A DNA stretch of 64,000 nt from Marinobacter shengliensis (GCF_003007715.1 NZ_PXNO01000027.1:806001-870000); one strand, 5' to 3'. Counted from the first letter of the stretch, positions 31,619-40,495 are shown. Numbers and translations are program-made. The notes: generated by a model not told the origin, from the letters alone.

Positions 31619-33078
31619 TGCTGCCTCTGTTAAATATCCTTCCGGTTATCCAAATACTCGGTTTCCTACTGATTTTGCTCAGTTTACTGATGACGTTGCC
31701 AGTAAATCTCCTAATGTTCGGTGATACACCGGATTGGCTGGCTTTCGTGAAGTCCGCCAGTATCTGTTGCGCTGTTGGCCTGTTGTGTTTTTTTGGAGCG
31801 GGCGGAAAACGCCGCCATGCCCTAAAACAACGGCAGATGTTTATCCTTACCGTATCTGCCTGGATTTTTATTCCATTATTCTCGAGCCTACCGTTATTGT
31901 TGAGTGATCTTGAGCTGAGTGTTACCGACGCATTCTTCGAAAGCATCTCTGGCGTGACAACCACGGGCTCTACGGTAATGAGCGGGTTAGACCACCTCCC
32001 GGGAGACATTCTGCTCTGGCGATCGATCATGCAATGGATGGGGGGCATCGGCATCATCGGCATGGCCGTGGCGATTCTTCCATTTCTTCGAATCGGTGGT
32101 ATGCGGCTGTTCGCTACGGAATCCTCAGAATGGACAGAGAAAGCCGTGCCGCGCACGAACCGCCTTGCTAGAGGGCTGGTTGCCAGTTATCTGGCACTGA
32201 CATTTGGCTGCATCCTTACATACTGGGCCCTGGGCATGGATCTATTCAACGCCGTGAACCATGCCTTGACAACCGTATCCACCGGCGGCTACTCCACGTC
32301 AGATAGCTCAATGGGGCAGTTTGACCAACTTTCGATACTCTTTGCTGCGAGTATTTTCATGATGCTCGGCGGTATTCCATTTTTCCTGTTCGTCAGACTA
32401 TTAAACGGGCAAGTTCAGCCATTACTGCGCGATCAGCAAATTCACTTTTTCCTGAAGTTCCTGTTTCTGATTGCAGCCATCATTGCTGTATACCGCATCT
32501 GGAATGACGGAACGTTTCCATTGGATGCGTTTGTGCACGCGCTGTTCAACGTGACATCGGTTGTAACGACCACGGGCTATGCGTCTCAGGATTATTCGCT
32601 GTGGGGACCTCTGGTCGTGGTCCTGTTTTTCTTTCTCACATTTGTGGGTGGCTGTTCCGGTTCAACAAGCGGTGGCATGAAGATCTTCCGGTTCCAGCTA
32701 TCCATACTGCTACTGCGGGAGCAGGTATCGAGATTGCTGCACCCGAGAGCGGTCATTGCAAGGCATTACAACGGGCGCATCATCAGTGATGAAATCGTGG
32801 CGTCCAGCGTAGCGTTCTCCTTTATATTCCTGGCAACGTTAGCGGTAGTGGCAGCAATTCTTGCCGCCTTGGGGCTTGACCTGGTAACCAGTTTGACGGG
32901 GGCGGCGACGGCACTCGCAAACGTGGGGCCTGGGCTTGGCGACACCATCGGCCCGGCTGGAAACTTTCAACCATTACCAGATGCGGCAAAGTGGGTGTTG
33001 ATGGCTGCCATGCTTCTGGGACGATTGGAGCTACTGAGCGTGTTCGTGATGTTCTCGCCGCAATTTTGGCGGAGCTAG
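31618..33078 (+). CDS. trkH: Trk potassium uptake channel subunit TrkH (copy 2)
   Basis: The 486-residue protein is clearly a paralogue of the TrkH at 18718-20175 and shares all four filter loops: SGVTTTGSTVMSGL, TTVSTGGYSTSDSSMG, TSVVTTTGYASQDYSLWG and ANVGPGLGDTIGP. Segments such as FATESSEWTEKAVPR and LRIGGMRLFATES are almost identical in both, while the N-terminus and several loops differ. It overlaps the stop of the frameshifted gene by one base. No trkA is adjacent. The two copies flank the Kdp-Ktr block in opposite orientations. Confidence 0.93.
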   Translation: MLPLLNILPVIQILGFLLILLSLLMTLPVNLLMFGDTPDWLAFVKSASICCAVGLLCFFGAGGKRRHALKQRQMFILTVSAWIFIPLFSSLPLLLSDLELSVTDAFFESISGVTTTGSTVMSGLDHLPGDILLWRSIMQWMGGIGIIGMAVAILPFLRIGGMRLFATESSEWTEKAVPRTNRLARGLVASYLALTFGCILTYWALGMDLFNAVNHALTTVSTGGYSTSDSSMGQFDQLSILFAASIFMMLGGIPFFLFVRLLNGQVQPLLRDQQIHFFLKFLFLIAAIIAVYRIWNDGTFPLDAFVHALFNVTSVVTTTGYASQDYSLWGPLVVVLFFFLTFVGGCSGSTSGGMKIFRFQLSILLLREQVSRLLHPRAVIARHYNGRIISDEIVASSVAFSFIFLATLAVVAAILAALGLDLVTSLTGAATALANVGPGLGDTIGPAGNFQPLPDAAKWVLMAAMLLGRLELLSVFVMFSPQFWRS

Positions 33079-33163
33079 AGTAAGCTGTGTGTGAGGTACC
33101 ATCAATAATCCATGGCGATGGGTTAGTCGTACTATCACCATCTACTTGCTAGGCGACAAAACA

Positions 33164-33988
33164 ATGAACAAAGTAGCCCTTCAAATCGTCACGTTTCTTG
33201 GCGCTCTATCATGTTTTGGATCAGTAAATGCAACGGAGGCGAGAACCGCGCTCCTTCCACTTCCTTCCATTGACGATTTTACAAATGGCGATGGTTGGGG
33301 ATTTGGGCTTGGGTTGGGCGTTGAGTATGAGACTGCCTACGAGGGGTCCGACGAATTTGAATTTGAGGTCGACCCAGCGGGTGGAGTTCAGTACCGGACC
33401 GGCGATCACCTGTTTTTCTGGGCAGGTGAAGCAATTGGCTGGAGGACACTGGTAAAGGATACCTGGTTGTTTCAATCATCCATCGGCTACGAAGAAGGCC
33501 GTGAAGAAAGTGACTCAGACGATGGCAGACTGGACGGTTTAGGCGATTCACGTTCCGGAGTCACAGTGCTGTTGGAAGTGCGCCATGCGTTCACGGAAGA
33601 CTGGCGTTACTTTCTGGATGGCCGGGTATTAACAGGTGAGGTCGGTATACTGGGAATTTTCGGGGCAGGAACCTGCCTGGCCTGCAAGCCCGACGGTACT
33701 GGCTGGGAAGTGGGTGCGGTGGTTACGTTCCACGATGGCAAGCTTGCCAACCGTGACTTTGGTGTGACCACACAACAGTCCATAGATTCAGGCCTTCCGG
33801 CAACCGATGTTGATAGCGGGTACAGATCAACTGGGTTCAATGTTAGCTACCGTAATTACTTGCACAAGAACTGGCAGATCTTCGGTGAGGCTCTTTACGA
33901 AGCTTTTGGGAGTGAGGTTTCAGATAGCCCGATCACGCGCAACAACTACGAGGCGGAGATTGGTGTTGGTTTCATTTATGTTTTCTAG
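33164..33988 (+). CDS. MipA/OmpV-family outer-membrane protein (copy 1)
   Basis: The 274-residue product has a signal peptide (MNKVALQIVTFLGALSCFGS, cleavage near VNA) and a beta-barrel with the MipA/OmpV opening (WGFGLGLGVEYETAYEGSDE) and an aromatic C-terminus (GVGFIYVF). The family includes MltA-interacting protein and OmpV; the precise role varies. I start it at the ATG 33164, not the TTG six codons upstream. It follows trkH by 85 bp and may be independent. A second family member is at 56882-57649. Confidence 0.8.
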   Translation: MNKVALQIVTFLGALSCFGSVNATEARTALLPLPSIDDFTNGDGWGFGLGLGVEYETAYEGSDEFEFEVDPAGGVQYRTGDHLFFWAGEAIGWRTLVKDTWLFQSSIGYEEGREESDSDDGRLDGLGDSRSGVTVLLEVRHAFTEDWRYFLDGRVLTGEVGILGIFGAGTCLACKPDGTGWEVGAVVTFHDGKLANRDFGVTTQQSIDSGLPATDVDSGYRSTGFNVSYRNYLHKNWQIFGEALYEAFGSEVSDSPITRNNYEAEIGVGFIYVF

Positions 33989-34060
33989 TTTTGGCTGAGG
34001 GAGGCGTAAACAATCCCGTATCTCCGATAAAGGCTGAGATGAACCAATAATCTATTTAAT

Positions 34061-35773
34061 TTATGCGCGGTGTCTGTGGTTAATAGCAGCCCATTCTTGA
34101 TACTCGACCAGAGAAAGAGGTCGGGAGTAGTGAAAACCCTGAACCAGATCCGCTCCAAGGTCGGTAACAATCTTCGCTTGCTGCTCCGTTTCGATACCCT
34201 CAACGGTAACCTCCAGTTTCAATGCCTTTGCCATTGAAATCATAGACCCCATGATTGTACGAGCATCTGCGCTGACTTCCAGGTTCTCGACAAACGCTCT
34301 GTCGATCTTCAATCCTGACAGGGGCAAGTGAGTAAGATACTGAAAGGATGAATACCCTGTTCCAAAGTCATCCAGGCTAACTTTGAACTTCTGGTCGCGT
34401 AGGCTCCTCACGGCTGTTTTTGCTTGTTCAGGGTCACGGATCAGTGCGCCTTCCGTAATTTCGATTTCCAGAGATTCAGGACAGACACCATAGGAGGCTA
34501 CGATCCGTCCCAGATCCTCTATTAAAGCCGAATCCATTAAGTTTTCGATCGCGAAATTTATGCTTACCGACCTGAGATCATGTGATTTGATGTTCTCACA
34601 GGCCCTGGCTATCACAAATCGTGTGACAGGGTTTATCAACGAAGTACTTTCAACCTTAGGCATAAATAGCCCGGGCATAACCATCTTATTATCCTGATCA
34701 AACCAGCGTAGCAAAGCCTCTGATCCAACATGTCGCCCCGTTCGCATACAAATTTTGGGCTGATAAAATAGCTGGAACTGTTGTTTGGCCAATCCATCCC
34801 GGACTCGCGCTATCAGTTGAACGCGCTCCGCGGTTTTCTGGTCGAACATAGGGTCGTAACGCCGGTAGGGAACGCTATTCTCGATCGCTACGGACAGGCC
34901 GGTTCTCGCGCGGTTAATGACTATTTCCGGATTCTGATCGGTATCTCTGATGAGGTAGCTTCCGGCAACTATCTGAACGCGGAATGGGATGCCCTCCACA
35001 ACCGTTTCTTCTTCGCCCACTCGCTTGGCAATGTCAAAAACGACGCCCACTTCTTCCTGACGAGCAACCTCCTCTTGAGACTCAACAGAGAACAGAATGG
35101 CCAGCTCCGATTTGCTGAACCGGTAGATTTGATGAGGTATCTTGATATTCTGAGTCATCTGCTTGGCCAGATCTTTGACCACCTGCTCCGCTATATCAGC
35201 CCCCATTGCCTGCAAAATCTCCCACAGATCCTGCATCCGGACCAATAATATCGCGGAGGAGGGCGCATTATCCTGAGTCCTCCTTCGAAGTAAACTTTTG
35301 AGGTCCCGATTAAGGGCTGCCTGTGTCCCCAGACCGGTTTTATAATCCACTTCGAGTGCATGGAGATGCCGTTGGTTAGCCAACCGAAGGCTCTGGAAAA
35401 GCCCGGCAGCAAAAATTCCGATAAGCACAAAGAACGCTATTCGCGCCAGCCAATTGTCCGTCGATTGGTAGGTATCTGTCGCTACATCCAGCGGCATTAG
35501 CGGGCCGATGAGAAGTCCTCCCACAACCGCTCCGAGGATTGCCCCGGGAAGTCCAAACCATACCGTCGATAAGAGCACTGGAAGAAGAATGATGTATGGG
35601 TAGGCATAGCCTGTGCCACCAGTGAAGTAAACTACCCATGTGCCACCTACAAAAAAAATAGTAACAATCAGAATTCTAAAAACCGCCCGTGAAGCCTCCG
35701 ACATATGCGGCCATTTATGCGATTGCCAAATACTGTTAAAGGTGGGGAGGTAGCTACGAATCTCTCTATTCAT
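34061..35773 (-). CDS. Membrane GGDEF-EAL protein, likely c-di-GMP phosphodiesterase
   Basis: The 570 residues comprise four N-terminal membrane helices (about 30-125), a degenerate GGDEF domain (about 150-300) and an EAL domain (about 320-560). The GGDEF signature is replaced by SKSEL in YRFSKSELAILF, so cyclase activity is unlikely. The EAL domain keeps SEALLRW, NFAIENL, EITEGAL, SLDDFGTGYSS, LKIDRAFV, VEGIET and VQGFHYSRP, which include the metal and catalytic residues, so c-di-GMP hydrolysis is expected. A PilZ receptor is encoded at 15030. AAAAGG lies upstream of the ATG. Confidence 0.9.
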   Translation of the reverse strand: MNREIRSYLPTFNSIWQSHKWPHMSEASRAVFRILIVTIFFVGGTWVVYFTGGTGYAYPYIILLPVLLSTVWFGLPGAILGAVVGGLLIGPLMPLDVATDTYQSTDNWLARIAFFVLIGIFAAGLFQSLRLANQRHLHALEVDYKTGLGTQAALNRDLKSLLRRRTQDNAPSSAILLVRMQDLWEILQAMGADIAEQVVKDLAKQMTQNIKIPHQIYRFSKSELAILFSVESQEEVARQEEVGVVFDIAKRVGEEETVVEGIPFRVQIVAGSYLIRDTDQNPEIVINRARTGLSVAIENSVPYRRYDPMFDQKTAERVQLIARVRDGLAKQQFQLFYQPKICMRTGRHVGSEALLRWFDQDNKMVMPGLFMPKVESTSLINPVTRFVIARACENIKSHDLRSVSINFAIENLMDSALIEDLGRIVASYGVCPESLEIEITEGALIRDPEQAKTAVRSLRDQKFKVSLDDFGTGYSSFQYLTHLPLSGLKIDRAFVENLEVSADARTIMGSMISMAKALKLEVTVEGIETEQQAKIVTDLGADLVQGFHYSRPLSLVEYQEWAAINHRHRA

Positions 35774-36214
35774 TTAACGGCCTTTTTAGTCCGGTCTTCA
35801 CTGGGATAATCAACTCATTATTAGTGGTTTGCCCATAAGGCGGACGGTTGCCGACTGCCCAATACTATTCTTTGACACATTGTGAGCGTAGTTCAAAAAC
35901 GAATGATCATCTTGTAACGGTTTGTTACGTTGCTAGGCGCCGAGAGGATCTAAATCAAGTTGAAAACCTTGGGAGCTCATGGTGTTTAAGGCCAGTGGGC
36001 TTTAACGAAGATGAATACTTGTTTTTGCCCGTTCAGGGGCGACAAGCGGATGGGGGCTTGGAGATATTTGAGGACGACAATGGATAATATACACTGCATT
36101 TAACATAATATACATTATGCGCAGTACTTGCGGTCACTCCAGCTTAGCTTTCGGCTCTATCGCAGATGGTGATCTTGGCCGCCCGTCAGTTTTGGGTATC
36201 ACTCTGCCCGGTTG
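35774..36214. other. Gene-free terminus interval containing dif
   Basis: This 441-bp stretch lies between the starts of the EAL gene and the end of the ferredoxin reductase gene, both on the minus strand. A 79-codon open frame at 35848-36087 starts with TTG, has no convincing ribosome-binding site and no recognisable domain, so I do not call it. The recognisable element is the dif site at 36098-36125. The rest is AT-richer and without clear repeats; the left part should hold the promoter of the EAL gene. Confidence 0.7.
36098..36125 (-). other. dif: dif chromosome dimer resolution site (XerC/XerD)
   Basis: On the minus strand the 28 bases consist of the XerC arm ACTGCGCATAA, central TGTATA and XerD arm TTATGTTAAAT. 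Compared with E. coli dif as I know it, only the two outermost bases of the XerC arm differ (26 of 28 match). XerCD recombines dif to resolve chromosome dimers at division. Supporting this, GGGNAGGG octamers that guide FtsK read toward the site from both sides: plus strand at 6257, 25504, 28979 and 30357; minus strand at 42884, 50171, 50825, 58745 and 58997. I found none in the opposite sense. Confidence 0.96.
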
Positions 36215-37471
36215 TCAAGATGATGTCTGTGGACCAATCACCAAAGACTTCAGGTCGATATCCGGATCCCTCAGTATTTCAGGATTAATTTTCCTACGTT
36301 GTTGAACGAGTGTCTTGCCAACCATAAAAGCTATGGGCAGATTGATCGCGTCAACAGCAATGAGATGACTTTCCCGCAAATAGAACACCGCAAATCCCTT
36401 ATCCTCTCCGGGACTGCCCCGAACCACACGCTGATCATGACTCTGGGATAAACCCACCATCTGCAGACGCACGTCATACTGGTTCGACCAGAACCATGGA
36501 GCACTATTATAGGGTTTCTCCTCGCCCATCAGGGTCGCCGCCGCCGTCCGGGCCTGATCAACCGCGTTGGAGACAGACTCAAGGCGTTGCATCTTCTCAA
36601 AGAAAAGGTTCCGGTGGCGGGTGCAGTCGCCGATCGCCAGAATGGCGGGATCTTCTGTACGGGTAAACTCGTCAACAATAATACCGTCGTCACATGGGAG
36701 GCCTGCGGCCTCTGCCAGGGAGGTTTCAGGCACAACACCAACTGACACGAGCACGATGTCGGCCGGTACAGTGCCGCCGTCCGCCAATGTCACGCCAGCC
36801 ACACGGCCCTGATCGCCCGCTTCGAAACCGGTTACCGCCGTGTTCAGGCGCAGATCCACGCCGGCATTGCTGTGTTTCGCGTAAAAGAACTCCGACATTT
36901 CCGGGCCTGTCACTCGCTGCATAAGACGCCCTGCCGCTTCCAGCACCGTGACGTTAACGCCTTTTTTGGTGGCACTGGCTGCCACTTCAAGGCCAATGTA
37001 ACCGCCACCTACGATGACCAGGCGCTTCCCCGCAAGCAGTTGTTCACGCAGGGCATCCGAGTCAGCTATATCGTGCAGATAATAAATGCCTTTTAAGTCC
37101 GCTCCGGGTGCGTTCAGGGTTCGGACGTGTGACCCCGTGGCCAGGACCAGTCGATCGTATTTCAACGCGCTCTGGTCCGACAATCTAATGGTCTTTTTGT
37201 CCCGATCAATTTGTTCAGCACGCACACCTAGCCGCAAATGATGACCAGCGTTCTCGTACACCGAGAGCGGCTTCAGGTACAGCGACTCCTGATCAATCTC
37301 TCCTGCCAGGTAGTTCTTGGACAGGGGCGGCCGCTGATAGGGTGGATGCGGTTCTTCGCCCACCAAAATCACCTCATGCTGGTAGTTCTTTTGCATCAAG
37401 GTGGTCATGAGCGCACCTGCTGCGTGCCCGCCTCCAACGATGACTGTCGTCTCTTTATGTTTGTTTGCCAT
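36215..37471 (-). CDS. Ferredoxin reductase of the CYP153A system
   Basis: The 418-residue FAD protein passes electrons from NAD(P)H to the [2Fe-2S] ferredoxin. The N-terminal dinucleotide motif is TTVIVGGGHAAGALM, followed by PPYQRPPLSKNYLAGE, LATGSHVRTLNAPG, the NAD(P)H motif VIVGGGYIGLEVAASATKKG, and the FAD ribityl motif ILAIGDCTRH. A C-terminal reductase domain ends the protein. This is the rubredoxin/putidaredoxin-reductase type. It is third after ferredoxin and CYP153A, 43 bp behind the P450 gene. Its stop lies 89 bp from dif. Confidence 0.92.
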   Translation of the reverse strand: MANKHKETTVIVGGGHAAGALMTTLMQKNYQHEVILVGEEPHPPYQRPPLSKNYLAGEIDQESLYLKPLSVYENAGHHLRLGVRAEQIDRDKKTIRLSDQSALKYDRLVLATGSHVRTLNAPGADLKGIYYLHDIADSDALREQLLAGKRLVIVGGGYIGLEVAASATKKGVNVTVLEAAGRLMQRVTGPEMSEFFYAKHSNAGVDLRLNTAVTGFEAGDQGRVAGVTLADGGTVPADIVLVSVGVVPETSLAEAAGLPCDDGIIVDEFTRTEDPAILAIGDCTRHRNLFFEKMQRLESVSNAVDQARTAAATLMGEEKPYNSAPWFWSNQYDVRLQMVGLSQSHDQRVVRGSPGEDKGFAVFYLRESHLIAVDAINLPIAFMVGKTLVQQRRKINPEILRDPDIDLKSLVIGPQTSS

Positions 37472-37514
37472 AGTCTGCTTTTGTCTATCGTTTTTTTTGG
37501 AACCAGATTGATTA

Positions 37515-38942
37515 TCAGCGGGCTTCTTTTTTATCTTTCGGTGTCAGTTTGACCATCAGCTCAGAATAGCCCCGCACGAAGTTGGACTGCACTCGCCTGG
37601 GCTCCTCGACGACTTCGATGTTGTCAAAGCGTTTGAGTATTTCTTCCCAGAGAATGCGCAATTGCAATTCCGCCAGACGATTGCCCATGCAACGGTGAAC
37701 ACCATAGCCAAACGACATATGGTTCCGCGCGTCCTTGCGATCAATAATGAACTGATCAGGGTTATCGAATTTACGTTCGTCTCGGTTGCCCGATGCGTAC
37801 CACATCACAACACGATCGCCCTTTTTGATGGTCTGGCCGCCCAGCTCAACATCTTGCTTGGCGATTCGACGCATGTAGGCCAGAGGCGTTTGCCAGCGGA
37901 TGATTTCCGAGACCATGTTCGGAATCAATTCCGGTTTTGCCTTCAGTTTTTTGAATTCTTCCGGGAATTGGTTCATGGCCACCAGGCCACCACTCATCGA
38001 GTTGCGAGTGGTATCATTGCCACCAATGATGAGCAACGTCAGGTTGCCGATAAACTCCATCGGGCGATTGATCAGATCTTTCGTGTCTTCGTTGCTCTGT
38101 AGTAGGCTGATCAAATCGAAACCGGGCTCTTCGCCTGCTGCGCGGCGCGCCTCTTTATCCCGCCAGAGCTTGGAGAAGGACCGGGCCATGTCAGCCGCGT
38201 CATCAAACATGATTGACTCATCGGCATACTCGCCACCGGTTGCCGATGCGGCACCGGCCATTCGATCCGACCACTCAACCAGCTTGTGACGCTCCTCGTA
38301 AGGAAAATCCAGAAGGGTAGCCAGCATGCGACCGGTAAGTTCCTTGGATACAACCGGCACCCAGTTAAAGGGCCTGTCCAGAGGCAGGCTGTCAAGCACT
38401 TCGCCGGTACGCGATCGGATCAGGCCCTCCATTTCCTTCAGGTTCTTAGGTGCCACCACTCCCTGCACTGAGCTACGCTGCACATCGTGTTTTGGCGGAT
38501 CCATCGCTATGAACATTTCCACCGACAGCCCCTCTGGGGGGTCACCCAGAATGATCTGCGGCTCGGCAGAAAATAGGTCGTGACTCTTGTCCACAAACAG
38601 GATGTCGTCATAGCGAGTCACAGACCAGAAGGGGCCGAAGGGGCTGTTCTTCTGGTAATGAACCGGAGCTTCATCACGCAACCGCTTGAAATAGGGTAGC
38701 CACTGACACTGCCGATATAAAAAGGGGTTGCTGACATCGATGTCTTCCAGCGAGAGCGTAGAAACGTCTGGAATGGGTTTTTCAACGAATTCAGTCATCG
38801 GGCGACGCGGGCCGAAGATTGCCTTCTTGGCACTCATTAAATGTTTCAGCCCCTGGATTTGTCTGTGCATCGGCACCACCTTGGCGGTGGCATTAATCAT
38901 TCGGGCCTGAAGATCGTCAAACGTTCCGGACTGTGTGGACAT
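37515..38942 (-). CDS. Cytochrome P450 CYP153A, alkane/fatty-acid terminal hydroxylase
   Basis: CYP153A enzymes hydroxylate the terminal carbon of medium-chain alkanes or fatty acids. The 475 residues hold the I-helix oxygen motif LLIIGGNDTTRNSMSGGL, ExxR in SEIIRWQTP, and the haem-ligand Cys in SFGYGVHRCMGNRLAELQ near residue 418. Long segments such as IPDVSTLSLEDIDVSNPFLY and PQIILGDPPEGLSVEMFIAM agree with the Marinobacter CYP153A I remember. GGAGG precedes the ATG. It is cytoplasmic and soluble. It stands between its ferredoxin and reductase genes, so the electron chain is encoded in one operon. Confidence 0.96.
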   Translation of the reverse strand: MSTQSGTFDDLQARMINATAKVVPMHRQIQGLKHLMSAKKAIFGPRRPMTEFVEKPIPDVSTLSLEDIDVSNPFLYRQCQWLPYFKRLRDEAPVHYQKNSPFGPFWSVTRYDDILFVDKSHDLFSAEPQIILGDPPEGLSVEMFIAMDPPKHDVQRSSVQGVVAPKNLKEMEGLIRSRTGEVLDSLPLDRPFNWVPVVSKELTGRMLATLLDFPYEERHKLVEWSDRMAGAASATGGEYADESIMFDDAADMARSFSKLWRDKEARRAAGEEPGFDLISLLQSNEDTKDLINRPMEFIGNLTLLIIGGNDTTRNSMSGGLVAMNQFPEEFKKLKAKPELIPNMVSEIIRWQTPLAYMRRIAKQDVELGGQTIKKGDRVVMWYASGNRDERKFDNPDQFIIDRKDARNHMSFGYGVHRCMGNRLAELQLRILWEEILKRFDNIEVVEEPRRVQSNFVRGYSELMVKLTPKDKKEAR

Positions 38943-38956
38943 GTGTCCTCCTGTAC

Positions 38957-39277
38957 CTACATCTGAAATTCGGGTAAACGAACGGTCATGCCGTCCATTT
39001 CATCAGTAACGACAATCTGGCAGCTAAAGCGCGAAGTGCCCGTCCGCTCAGGTGTCATTGACAGCATTTGCTCTTCGTCATCACCAGGCGTACCTGTCTT
39101 TCTGAACCAATCGTCAGAGACGATGACGTGACATGTACCACAGGCACACTCTCCCCCACAGTCCCCGTCAATTCCGGGAATTGCGTTGTCAACGGCAATT
39201 TGCATTACCGAACAACCAGCTTTGAATTTAACGACATGTTCAGTCTGATCATGTTCTATAAAAGTAATCGTGCCCAA
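38957..39277 (-). CDS. [2Fe-2S] ferredoxin of the CYP153A system
   Basis: The 106-residue adrenodoxin/putidaredoxin-type ferredoxin carries electrons from the reductase to CYP153A. Cluster ligands are in DGDCGGECACGTCHV (C-x5-C-x2-C) and SRFSCQIVV. The start is TTG at 39277: it gives the family N-terminus (GTITFIEHDQTEHVV) and has GGAAGGAG upstream, while the longer frame to 39364 passes through the regulatory region. The unusual TTG may lower its expression relative to the P450. It is first in the operon, 14 bp before the CYP153A gene. Confidence 0.92.
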   Translation of the reverse strand: MGTITFIEHDQTEHVVKFKAGCSVMQIAVDNAIPGIDGDCGGECACGTCHVIVSDDWFRKTGTPGDDEEQMLSMTPERTGTSRFSCQIVVTDEMDGMTVRLPEFQM

Positions 39278-39336
39278 TCTTGTTCTCCTTCCAGTATTGT
39301 TTAGTAACATACTAGCTATCTGCCGACACTCCTGGC

Positions 39337-39373
39337 AGGTCATTTCTTGACATCCAGAGGTCATTTAAAGACA
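39337..39373. promoter_or_regulatory. Two direct repeats, probable AraC-family activator sites
   Basis: AGGTCATTTCTTGACA at 39337-39352 and AGGTCATTTAAAGACA at 39358-39373 match at 13 of 16 bases and are 21 bp apart, two helical turns, as AraC-type half-sites usually are. They lie between the ferredoxin gene and the divergent araC-type gene. On the minus strand a TATGTT -10-like box follows the proximal repeat but lacks a good -35, as expected of an activator-dependent promoter. The sites also lie 35-71 bp before the regulator gene, allowing autoregulation. Confidence 0.65.
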
Positions 39374-39407
39374 AAATGATGGTAGTTCATGATGAGGATG
39401 ATCAACG

Positions 39408-40454
39408 ATGACTACTCAGAAGACGGGTTGCGTACATAAACCTGCGGCCGACATTCCATCGAATTATTCACGGCTAATTGCCCGTGAGCTGGATTTAACC
39501 GCCAAACAACTGCCACGTCTGCTGCAGGGTACTGGACTTGGAATTACGCAATTTCTGACCGAGGATAGCTTGCTTACGGTTGCGCAGCAGGTACGGGTTC
39601 TGCGCAACGCTCTGGATCTATCAGGCCAGCCTGACTTAGGGTTACGGCTCGGCAAGCGACTAACCCCGGCAACCCACGGAGCGATGGGGTTTGTAGCATA
39701 CAGCAGCCCAGACCTTCATACTGCACTGCAGGCCATTCACACATTCCTGCCTACGCGCGCGCGCTTCATCCGATTGTATTTGCAGCAAGTCGACGAACGC
39801 CTGGAATGTATTCTGGACTTCCGAGAGCCGCTGGACGAAGATATACAACGGTGCATCTCGGAAGCGTTGGTCAAGGCACTTTTCGAATTCGGCGAGTTCA
39901 TAGTTGGTCGCCCCTTGCATGACGCCGAAATATGCTTCGCGTATCCGAAGCCTGAATACCACTCGATATATCCAGACTTTTTGTCCGGGCAGATTCACTT
40001 TGACTGCGACCGGTTAAAACTGACGTTGCCAAAGGCGTTGTGCCGGGAACCGAATGCCTCCGCCGATCATGAAAGCTATCGCCTTGCTTTGCGGCAGTGT
40101 GAATCCATGCTTGCGCAACTTCGGCATGATAAGCCGACCTATCAGGCCCGACTGAAGAAGATGATGTTGTCCCGACCACCCGGAACGCTCAGTGAAGACG
40201 AAGCGGCGGCCTCTCTGTTCATCAGTAAACGCACTCTGGCGCGCAAACTCAGACAGGAGGCTACCAGTTTTGGAAAGATTCGCGACGAGATTCTGTCCCA
40301 GCAGGCTGCGAGCTACCTGCGTGACAGCCAATTGTCCATTGAGGCCATTGCTGCATTGATGAACTATTACGACAGTGCCAATTTCAGGCGCGCCTTCAAA
40401 CGCTGGTTTGGCCAGCCACCGGAGCGATTCAGGTTAAACCCTGAATCAATGTGA
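39408..40454 (+). CDS. AraC-family regulator, likely controls the CYP153A operon
   Basis: The 348-residue protein has an N-terminal arabinose-binding-like domain of the PF12625 type (about residues 25-210) and a C-terminal AraC HTH (FISKRTLARKLRQEATSFGK, then IAALMNYYDSANFRRAFKRW). This architecture is shared with AlkR-like alkane regulators. It is transcribed away from the ferredoxin-CYP153A-reductase operon, with paired direct repeats in between, so alkane- or fatty-acid-responsive activation is a reasonable inference. GAGGAT lies nine bases before the ATG. Confidence 0.88.
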   Translation: MTTQKTGCVHKPAADIPSNYSRLIARELDLTAKQLPRLLQGTGLGITQFLTEDSLLTVAQQVRVLRNALDLSGQPDLGLRLGKRLTPATHGAMGFVAYSSPDLHTALQAIHTFLPTRARFIRLYLQQVDERLECILDFREPLDEDIQRCISEALVKALFEFGEFIVGRPLHDAEICFAYPKPEYHSIYPDFLSGQIHFDCDRLKLTLPKALCREPNASADHESYRLALRQCESMLAQLRHDKPTYQARLKKMMLSRPPGTLSEDEAAASLFISKRTLARKLRQEATSFGKIRDEILSQQAASYLRDSQLSIEAIAALMNYYDSANFRRAFKRWFGQPPERFRLNPESM

Positions 40455-40470
40455 CTTCAACTGGCTGAAA

Positions 40471-40495
40471 CTGTTATTAAAGCCTGTAATAACAG
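40471..40495. terminator. AT-rich hairpin between convergent araC-type and ABC genes
   Basis: CTGTTATTA and its exact reverse complement TAATAACAG are separated by seven bases, just after the araC-type stop. The position between convergent units suits a two-way terminator, but no T-run follows on either strand and the stem is AT-rich, so the call is tentative. Confidence 0.35.

Noticed and set aside
35848..36087. 79-codon open frame just left of dif
   Set aside because: It starts with TTG, lacks a ribosome-binding site and any recognisable domain, and lies in AT-rich terminus DNA.
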